NCBI GenBank assembly: GCA_029987315.1
Contig: DALTVZ010000148.1
Coordinates: 1 to 11,025, forward strand
Reading direction: 5' to 3'
Source of the DNA: Methanocorpusculum sp.
GTDB lineage: Archaea > Halobacteriota > Methanomicrobia > Methanomicrobiales > Methanocorpusculaceae
DNA length: 11,025 nt
A program made the position numbers and the translations under genes. Of the stretch, positions 5,825-11,025 are shown piece after piece (positions within the stretch are counted from its first letter, which is position 1; each line of letters begins with the position of its first letter). A model generated the notes under the pieces. It saw only the letters and a program-made list of their open reading frames with translations, had not been told where the DNA came from and ran no database searches.

Positions 5825-6754
5825 ATGAGAAAAATTACCTATCTGTTTATTGCCTTGATCGTGCTCTTCGTCTTCGTCGGTGCTGCATCAGCAGCTATTG
5901 GAGGAGACAGAGGTGTCGTTCAAGTTACCTGTGATGTAGATGGAGCATCTGCCTCTCTTATATCTATCAGCGGTGATGTCGTTGAGACCAAAACAATTAC
6001 CAATGGCATGGCCGAATTTTACGTGTACACAACCGGCACACCAGTGAACAAAGTCATTGTCACTGCAGACGGTTACTACACTAACGGCGCATCTGTTACG
6101 ACCCCTCCAATGGGCGAGACCACCATTGTGTCGGTGAACCTTGAGGCAAAACCGGTCGGCGGCGACCGCGGATTCCTGAAAGTGAACACCAATATCATTG
6201 GTGCAGAGGTTGAGGTCATGTCGATCTCAAACTCAGTTGCCTACTCAGGCTACACTGATTCAGTCGGCCAGATCGAGTTTGCTATCTTCACTACCGGCAC
6301 TCCGATCAAATCCCTTACCGTCACAGCACCCGGTTGGATTACTCAAACCATTTCTGTAACAGTCCCAGCAAAAGGCCAGACTGAGACCGTCAACATTGAG
6401 ATGGAGTCCTCATCACCAGCGATCGGCGGTAGCCGCGGCGTGATCAGTGTCACCAGCAATGTCGAAGGCGCAAAGGTCGAGCTCATCTCCATCTCGAATG
6501 ATGTTGGCTACACCGGCACCATCTCTAATGGCAAAGCTGACATTGCTGTCTTCACCACCGGCACACCGGTCAAAGAAGCACGCGTATCTGCAACAGGATA
6601 TCAGACTGCCACTATTGCAGTTTCCATGCCAGCATCAGGTCTGACCAAAACATTCAATGTACCTCTGACCGCAACACCTGCATCACCGATGGGCCTTGCC
6701 TTGATCGGTCTTCTTGGTGTTATCGGTGTGGTCGCTTTAGTCCGCAGAGACTAA
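5825..6754 (+). CDS. Secreted, membrane-anchored protein with three PEGA-like repeats
   Basis: A 309-residue envelope protein. Residues 1-23 form a signal peptide: basic MRKITY, a hydrophobic core, then a GAASA cleavage site. Three tandem domains of 86-89 residues follow, at 25-110, 111-199 and about 200-285. Each opens with [IV]GG[DS]RG, has a SIS segment at about residue 22, a central TTGTP[VI]K motif, and a TA.G(Y/W) turn near the end. Predicted structure is nearly all beta, with resemblance to PEGA or carboxypeptidase-regulatory Ig-like folds, but I do not recognise an exact family. The C-terminus SPMGLALIGLLGVIGVVALVRRD is a hydrophobic segment with a double-Arg stop-transfer. There are no catalytic residues; a structural or adhesive surface role is inferred. 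It has its own promoter and a T-rich terminator. Confidence 0.88.
   Translation: MRKITYLFIALIVLFVFVGAASAAIGGDRGVVQVTCDVDGASASLISISGDVVETKTITNGMAEFYVYTTGTPVNKVIVTADGYYTNGASVTTPPMGETTIVSVNLEAKPVGGDRGFLKVNTNIIGAEVEVMSISNSVAYSGYTDSVGQIEFAIFTTGTPIKSLTVTAPGWITQTISVTVPAKGQTETVNIEMESSSPAIGGSRGVISVTSNVEGAKVELISISNDVGYTGTISNGKADIAVFTTGTPVKEARVSATGYQTATIAVSMPASGLTKTFNVPLTATPASPMGLALIGLLGVIGVVALVRRD
5897..6679 (+). repeat. Three tandem protein-domain repeats
   Basis: The units lie at 5897-6154, 6155-6421 and 6422-6679. They are clearly related at protein level: GG.RG at the start of each and TTGTP in the middle. Units 1 and 3 keep NG[MK]A before TTGTP, where unit 2 has VGQI. The DNA has diverged, so these are old duplications rather than a recent expansion. 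Confidence 0.85.
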
Positions 6755-6759
6755 ACACA

Positions 6760-6776
6760 TTTTTTTCTTTTTTCTT
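6760..6776 (+). terminator. T-rich terminator after the repeat surface protein
   Basis: Two long T runs separated by a single C begin 6 bases after the stop codon, a typical archaeal U-tract terminator. Confidence 0.6.
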
Positions 6777-6814
6777 GAAAGTATTTTCTAAAATATCAAT
6801 TGAGTTTAATAAAC

Positions 6815-6823
6815 GTAATATAC
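6815..6823 (+). promoter_or_regulatory. TATA-like element for moeA
   Basis: GTAATATAC, centred near 6819, lies about 26 bases before the ATG at 6845. This is the spacing for a leaderless transcript, and no Shine-Dalgarno is present. A second candidate, TTTAATAA (6805-6812), is nearby. Confidence 0.3.
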
Positions 6824-6844
6824 GTGATTAACATTCAATGTTAA

Positions 6845-8404
6845 ATGTCTGTCAACACAATATATATGACAGATATGTCTAAAAAATCTCATGCGTTGAT
6901 CTCCTATCCGGATGCAATGAATGCAATTCTCCAATGCAAAGATCCCGGGAGATCGGTGATCATACCTTTGATGGATGCTGTTGGAAAAATACTTGCGGAG
7001 CCGGTTTATACCCGATTTTCTGTACCTGAAGTGGCTCTTGGAGCGGTCGACGGTTATGCAGTTCATAGTTTTCAAACTGCTGATGCATCAGAGAACCATC
7101 CAGTATACTTAACGGAATGGAAACAGTGCAACACAGGCAACCCTGTGCCGGAGGGTTTTGATGCGGTGATACGGGTCGAATCTTCGATCGTCGATACATC
7201 GGGCAGGCTCATCGTAACTGACCCGATCACTCAAAATAAAAACATCAGACTACCAGGTGAGGACGCGGTTTCTGGTGAACTTATCCTTCCCGCCGGGGCA
7301 GGTATCAGACCAATGGATATTGCGGCACTTGGGACCTATGGGATCAGCGAAGTTGCCGTCAAATCAGTGAAAATAGGCATCATCCCGTCAGGCTCGGAAC
7401 TTATCCCTCTTGGATCGAAACCGATCGGTGGCGAGATCGTCGACAGCAATACACCTATGGCAGAGGCTTATCTGAAATTCTCTGGAGCTGAGGCGGCCAG
7501 AACACACATCGTTCCTGATGATCGACAAGAGATTGAAAAAGCAGTAAAAGCCGCTGTCAAAGAATTCGATATCGTTATTATCTCTGCAGGGACCTCGGCG
7601 GGAACCGAAGACTACACAGAAAAGGTCATCAAAGACCTTGGCACGCTCGTGTTTCACGGGGTCGCCCTCAATCCCGGAAGAACAGCACTGTTTGGTCTGA
7701 TCGACGGAAAGCCTGTCTTTGGCATGCCGGGATATCCGGCCGCCGCCCAGATATTTCTGCGGGCGATGGTTGTCCCGCTTCTAAAAAATTGGGGACTTAA
7801 AACTCTTGCTTCCGATGAAAAACTCATGGTCAGACTCGGAGACGCATTCGAGTCGACGGCATCGGTGGAGATGTACGGCCAGTTTTCCGTCGGGAAAATC
7901 GGCGATGAATATGTCGCAATATCCAGGCCGTCCTGGTCCAGTGTGCAGAAAACCACCATACAGGCAAATGCCCTGATCTCAAATCCATTTGGAGTTGACA
8001 GATTCAATGAGGGTGATGTGGTCCCAGCGATCATCCGTTGTAGTAAAGAAGAGCTTGATACGACGATCCTCATTGCCGGAGCACATGAAAGGATCCTTGA
8101 ACCGCTGACCAACATCGCCAAAAAACACGGGATAACGCTCAGATACGGGGATCACAAACAGTCATCCGCTCTTTCGCATCTCGAAAACAACAGCGCCCAT
8201 CTCGGCTGTTTTGTCGGGACAGAAACGTTGCCGCTTGGCGATCATATCTCAGTGAAGCTTGCGGACTCACCGAAAGGTGATTCGATCTACCTTGTACACA
8301 GAGCTGACATGCCCAATAGCGATCTGATACAGAGACTTTTCACCCTTATTGAACAGGATGATTTTGTAAAAGGAGCCGCTGCTCTTGGATATCATGTTGT
8401 ATAA
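6845..8404 (+). CDS. moeA: Molybdopterin molybdenumtransferase MoeA with a shortened PBP-like C-terminal domain
   Basis: A 519-residue protein. MoeA inserts molybdate or tungstate into adenylylated molybdopterin; in methanogens the cofactor serves enzymes such as formylmethanofuran and formate dehydrogenases. Visible motifs are VDGYAV (68-73), RLPGED (135-140), the molybdopterin-binding core with SAGTSAG (247-253), HGVALNPGRT (271-280) and GMPGYPAA (293-300). The MoeA body ends at about residue 400. The remaining 115 residues look like the two ends of the periplasmic-binding-protein-like domain that many archaeal MoeA proteins carry (ALSHLENNSAHLG, and a C-terminal lobe ending ALGYHV). That domain is usually about 200 residues, so the middle seems lost. 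The start at 6845 fits the TATA spacing; the ATG at 6875 (MSKKSHALISY) gives a more standard N-terminus and is a real alternative. Confidence 0.93.
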   Translation: MSVNTIYMTDMSKKSHALISYPDAMNAILQCKDPGRSVIIPLMDAVGKILAEPVYTRFSVPEVALGAVDGYAVHSFQTADASENHPVYLTEWKQCNTGNPVPEGFDAVIRVESSIVDTSGRLIVTDPITQNKNIRLPGEDAVSGELILPAGAGIRPMDIAALGTYGISEVAVKSVKIGIIPSGSELIPLGSKPIGGEIVDSNTPMAEAYLKFSGAEAARTHIVPDDRQEIEKAVKAAVKEFDIVIISAGTSAGTEDYTEKVIKDLGTLVFHGVALNPGRTALFGLIDGKPVFGMPGYPAAAQIFLRAMVVPLLKNWGLKTLASDEKLMVRLGDAFESTASVEMYGQFSVGKIGDEYVAISRPSWSSVQKTTIQANALISNPFGVDRFNEGDVVPAIIRCSKEELDTTILIAGAHERILEPLTNIAKKHGITLRYGDHKQSSALSHLENNSAHLGCFVGTETLPLGDHISVKLADSPKGDSIYLVHRADMPNSDLIQRLFTLIEQDDFVKGAAALGYHVV

Positions 8405-9230
8405 TATACCGGACTATGTCAAGATCTGGGATGACATGATCGAACGCTCCTCTGCGCAAAAACGAACCACACGCGACGATTCCATTAGTTTTTGGGACGA
8501 TCCGATAAATGTGGACAACTTTGTGCGTCGAATTCAGCATAATGAAAGGGCAAGGATCGAACTGCAGTTAGCTTCGATGCAGATCCCTCCCGGCTCTTCA
8601 GTATTGGACATCGGATCAGGGCCAGGAACTTTGGCGGTGCCTCTTGCTCAGTCGGGTTGCTTGGTAACTGTTGTCGAACCCTCACTTCCTATGGTGAATG
8701 CAATGGAAAAATACCGGATACTGACAAATTCACAACCGATCCGTGTGATCCAGAAAGATTGGGAGTCCGCAAAGCCAGATGAGATAGGAACGCATGAATA
8801 TGTTATAGCCTCCCTCTCCCTGATGATAGGAAATATTCGAGAAGCATTGCAAAAGATGGATGCTGCTGCGACCCGCGCTGTGCATATCTTCTGGTTTCTG
8901 GTTCCTCCGTCATTTTCTCGTGGAAATTGTGATCTCTGGCCGCTTTTGCATGGTGAACCTTACTGCTATGAGCCAACCGCAGACACACTTTGGAATGTAT
9001 TGTTCCAGCTTGGTATCCATGCAAATCTGGTCGTAGAGACAAAGAAAAACAAATCAGATTTCCGTAGTATCGACGATCTTCGACTGGAGTATCATACCCG
9101 ACTTCATGCAAAAACAGATGAACAGAAGGAGATCGTAAACAAATATTTGGAGGAACGATCGATAAAAACAGAGCAAGGATATGCCATGCCGGGAAATGCC
9201 AAGACTGCACATATCTGGTGGGAAAAATAA
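8385..9230 (+). CDS. Class I SAM-dependent methyltransferase, substrate unknown
   Basis: About 281 residues with a Rossmann-type methyltransferase core. Motif I is VLDIGSGPGTLA (73-84), and the strand with the acidic ribose-binding residue is VTVVEPS (94-100). An N-terminal extension of about 65 residues contains FWDDPINVDNF. The region after the core (about 165-281) is rich in Trp and Tyr and probably forms the substrate pocket; I cannot name the substrate. The start is taken as TTG at 8385, with AGGAG 9 bases upstream; the ATG at 8394 is the alternative. Either way the gene overlaps the moeA end (by 20 or 11 bases), so the two are probably translationally coupled. This hints at a role in metal or cofactor metabolism, by context only. 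Confidence 0.85.
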   Translation: MDIMLYNIPDYVKIWDDMIERSSAQKRTTRDDSISFWDDPINVDNFVRRIQHNERARIELQLASMQIPPGSSVLDIGSGPGTLAVPLAQSGCLVTVVEPSLPMVNAMEKYRILTNSQPIRVIQKDWESAKPDEIGTHEYVIASLSLMIGNIREALQKMDAAATRAVHIFWFLVPPSFSRGNCDLWPLLHGEPYCYEPTADTLWNVLFQLGIHANLVVETKKNKSDFRSIDDLRLEYHTRLHAKTDEQKEIVNKYLEERSIKTEQGYAMPGNAKTAHIWWEK

Positions 9231-9240
9231 TCCGAAACTC

Positions 9241-9256
9241 TTTTTTCCTATTTTTT
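9241..9256 (+). terminator. T-rich terminator of the moeA-methyltransferase unit
   Basis: Two T6 runs follow the methyltransferase stop within 10-26 bases, without a clear hairpin. Confidence 0.5.
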
Positions 9257-9263
9257 CGAACAG

Positions 9264-9272
9264 CTTAATATC
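9264..9272 (+). promoter_or_regulatory. TATA-like element for the TPR gene
   Basis: CTTAATATC, centred near 9268, is too close to the first ATG (9283). It is about 30 bases from the in-frame ATG at 9298, which may therefore be the true, near-leaderless start. Confidence 0.25.
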
Positions 9273-9282
9273 TTAAAAGCCT

Positions 9283-9831
9283 ATGTTGAATATACGAATG
9301 ACCGACGGAACACACACTGACGATGCAGGATACTGGTTTTCCTCCGGCGAACGCGAACGTGATGCGGGCAACCTTCGCCAGGCACAGTTGTGTTTTGAAC
9401 GAACAGTGGTACTGGATCCGCACAATGCCGTGTACTGGTCTGAGTTAGGGCTCATAATAAATGAAAATGATGGTGAAGTGGAGGATGCTCTCCGTTGTAT
9501 CCGGAGAGCCCTCGAACTTGATCCTCGGTGTGCCGCGATCTGGTGCGCAAAAGGTGTTGTCCTCTTCCAACAGGGGGATCCCGAAGCTGCGGTGGTGGCG
9601 TTCCAGCGTGCAACCAGTCTAAATCCCCATGAAGCTGATTACTGGATGAATCTCGGGCTTGCCTATGCAGCTCTCGAAGAATACAAACAAGCCTTGGTTG
9701 CATTTGAGATCGGGATCGAGATAACCCCAACCGACCCCAGTTTCTGGGAAAGAAAAGGAACAGTTCTTCTTGCTATCGGGGAAAAAGAGCGGGCCGAACA
9801 CTGTTTAGTTAATAGCCGATCTTTTTCCTAA
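9283..9831 (+). CDS. Tetratricopeptide-repeat protein
   Basis: A 182-residue protein built almost wholly of TPR units of about 34 residues: four complete repeats and a fifth, incomplete one. Each starts with an aromatic pair position ending in W (AGYW, AVYW, AAIW, ADYW, PSFW) and closes with the LDP/LNP/ITP turn seen in TPR helices. There is no signal peptide, membrane segment or fused catalytic domain, so it should be a soluble scaffold for protein contacts; the partner is unknown. The end (CLVNSRSFS) departs from the repeat. Translation may start at 9283 or at the ATG at 9298, which fits the upstream TATA-like element better and removes only 5 residues. It stands alone, convergent with ribH. 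Confidence 0.9.
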   Translation: MLNIRMTDGTHTDDAGYWFSSGERERDAGNLRQAQLCFERTVVLDPHNAVYWSELGLIINENDGEVEDALRCIRRALELDPRCAAIWCAKGVVLFQQGDPEAAVVAFQRATSLNPHEADYWMNLGLAYAALEEYKQALVAFEIGIEITPTDPSFWERKGTVLLAIGEKERAEHCLVNSRSFS

Positions 9832-9851
9832 AATCAGAGACATTGCTCTCT

Positions 9852-9870
9852 CTCTCTGAAAAAAAGAGAG
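9852..9870 (-). terminator. Terminator after ribH
   Basis: CTCTCT (9852-9857) and AGAGAG (9865-9870) can pair around a 7-base loop. The intervening A7 is a U7 tract on the minus strand, about 20 bases beyond the ribH stop, so it fits termination of ribBH better than of the TPR gene. Confidence 0.5.
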
Positions 9871-9886
9871 GATCGTAGATCAGATA

Positions 9887-10354
9887 TCAGCAGCCGATCT
9901 CTCTGATGACGTTCACCATCTCGATCGCACCGACCGCGGCATCGTATCCTTTGTTTCCGACCTTCGATCCGGCACGTTCGATCGCCTGTTCAAGATTATC
10001 TGTTGTTAACACACCAAACATGACCGGGATCCCTGACTTTAGCGACACGGTCGCGATCCCTTTGGTGACCTCATTGCATACATAATCATAATGGCTCGTT
10101 GATCCGCGGATCACAGCACCAAGACAGATGATCGCATCATATTTCTTCGACTCTGCCATTTTAGCCGCGATCAGCGGGATCTCAAATGCCCCGGGGACCC
10201 ATGCAATCTCGATGTCATTTTCCAGAACATCGTGTCTCTTAAGACCGTCAAGAGCACCGCCTACCAGCTTCGATACAATAAACTCATTGAATCTTGCTGC
10301 AACGATGCCGACTTTGATATTTTTTGAAACCAGATTTCCTTCGTAAACTTTCAT
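9887..10354 (-). CDS. ribH: 6,7-dimethyl-8-ribityllumazine synthase
   Basis: About 155 residues, the usual size. The enzyme condenses 5-amino-6-ribitylaminouracil with 3,4-dihydroxy-2-butanone 4-phosphate to form lumazine, the direct precursor of riboflavin; family members form large ring or capsid-like oligomers. Visible motifs are [31 protein letters not shown] (with the catalytic His) and [11 protein letters not shown]. These separate it from the homologous archaeal riboflavin synthase (RibC). The start at 10354 (MKVYEGN) is preceded by AAGGTGGTC, a good ribosome site that overlaps the ribB stop; a GTG at 10363 is an unlikely alternative. It lies 10 bases after ribB. Confidence 0.95.
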   Translation of the reverse strand: MKVYEGNLVSKNIKVGIVAARFNEFIVSKLVGGALDGLKRHDVLENDIEIAWVPGAFEIPLIAAKMAESKKYDAIICLGAVIRGSTSHYDYVCNEVTKGIATVSLKSGIPVMFGVLTTDNLEQAIERAGSKVGNKGYDAAVGAIEMVNVIREIGC

Positions 10355-10364
10355 ACTGACCACC

Positions 10365-11024
10365 TTAACAGTCCATTGGACTCATCTTTTTTTGTTCAAC
10401 TGCGAGAGCGGATGCTTCATGTTTTTTTCGATATGCTTGAAGATCCTTGATCGTGACAAACGTCAGTCCATACTGTTCAGCCATCAAGATAAGTTCAGGG
10501 GTCCGCATCATTTCTCCATCATCTGCCATGATCTCACAGCATAGACCTGCTTCTTTCAGACCTGCGAGCTTCATGAGGTCAACCGTTGCCTCGGTATGAC
10601 CCTCGCGCTCAAAAATCCCGTTGTCTTTTGCCTGCAACGGGAACATGTGTCCCGGTCTTCGAAAATCTTCAGGTTTTGCACTTGGTTCAATACATTTTCG
10701 CGCTGTGAGCCCCCTTTCAACAGCTGAAATACCAGTGGTGGTGTCGACATGATCGATGGAGACCGTGAATGCTGTTTCATGGTTATCCGTGTTCTTCGTC
10801 ACCATCGGCGGCAGAGAAAGTTTTTCGACAAGTGTTCTGCTCATTGGCATACAGATGAGACCTCTGCCGTATTTTGCCATGAAATTAACATTCTCTGTCG
10901 TGGCATGTTCGGCGGCACAGATCAGATCGCCTTCGTTCTCTCTGTTTTCATCATCGGTGACGATGATCATCTCTCCATTCCTGAGTGATGCCAGAGCCTC
11001 TTTGATCGAGTTAAATTCAAACAT
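10365..11024 (-). CDS. ribB: 3,4-dihydroxy-2-butanone 4-phosphate synthase
   Basis: A 219-residue single-domain enzyme that converts ribulose 5-phosphate to 3,4-dihydroxy-2-butanone 4-phosphate and formate, feeding the next gene's reaction. Family motifs are the acidic metal/catalytic loop [11 protein letters not shown] (24-34), TTTGISA (95-101), RPGHMFPL (123-130) and HTEATVDL (143-150). There is no GTP cyclohydrolase II fusion, as expected in archaea. The ATG is 1 base from the window end, so upstream signals cannot be seen, but the N-terminus [11 protein letters not shown] matches the family start. It is co-directional with ribH and probably shares its transcript. Confidence 0.95.
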   Translation of the reverse strand: MFEFNSIKEALASLRNGEMIIVTDDENRENEGDLICAAEHATTENVNFMAKYGRGLICMPMSRTLVEKLSLPPMVTKNTDNHETAFTVSIDHVDTTTGISAVERGLTARKCIEPSAKPEDFRRPGHMFPLQAKDNGIFEREGHTEATVDLMKLAGLKEAGLCCEIMADDGEMMRTPELILMAEQYGLTFVTIKDLQAYRKKHEASALAVEQKKMSPMDC

Positions 11025-11025
11025 A

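Noticed and set aside
1..11025. CRISPR array, insertion sequence or integration site
   Set aside because: No regularly spaced repeats, transposase or integrase frames, or terminal inverted repeats were found; the gene content looks like ordinary chromosome.

Overview
The window reads as a methanogenic euryarchaeon, most likely Methanomicrobiales and possibly Methanocorpusculum-like. The grounds are a YcaO/TfuA pair of the kind that thioamidates methyl-coenzyme M reductase, an ArcS-core archaeosine protein, an archaeal ribB-ribH pair, TATA-box promoters at leaderless spacing, and T-rich terminators. The genus is inference from style, not from a marker gene. No insertion sequence, CRISPR array, tRNA or rRNA was seen.

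Layout: (1) 2-196 (+) is the C-terminal tail of a membrane-anchored surface protein. (2) 197-522 has no gene but holds a compact nested fold (361-443) with a TATA-like element placed to transcribe it on the minus strand. (3) 4496 down to 523 (-) is a tight seven-gene run: ycaO, tfuA, an E1-like ThiF/MoeB protein, a PspC protein, an ArcS-core protein, an IMPACT/YigZ-domain protein and a small Cys-rich protein. Several of these genes overlap or nearly touch. (4) 4637-5626 (+) is a fused methionine sulfoxide reductase MsrA-MsrB. (5) 5825-6754 (+) is a secreted, membrane-anchored protein with three tandem PEGA-like repeats. (6) 6845-9230 (+) is a moeA with a shortened PBP-like tail, overlapped by a SAM-dependent methyltransferase gene. 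(7) 9283-9831 (+) is a small TPR protein. (8) 11024 down to 9887 (-) is ribB-ribH.

How the genes may work together: the most coherent story is ycaO-tfuA-E1. The ATP-dependent YcaO and its partner TfuA would install a backbone thioamide, and the translationally coupled E1-like enzyme is the class that adenylates ThiS/MoaD-type sulfur carriers. It could therefore charge the sulfur donor that TfuA uses. The same transcript seems to continue into a tRNA-modification protein. MoeA would insert Mo/W into pterin cofactor for methanogenic enzymes. RibB and RibH supply the lumazine used for riboflavin, and thus for FMN/FAD and F420-type deazaflavins.
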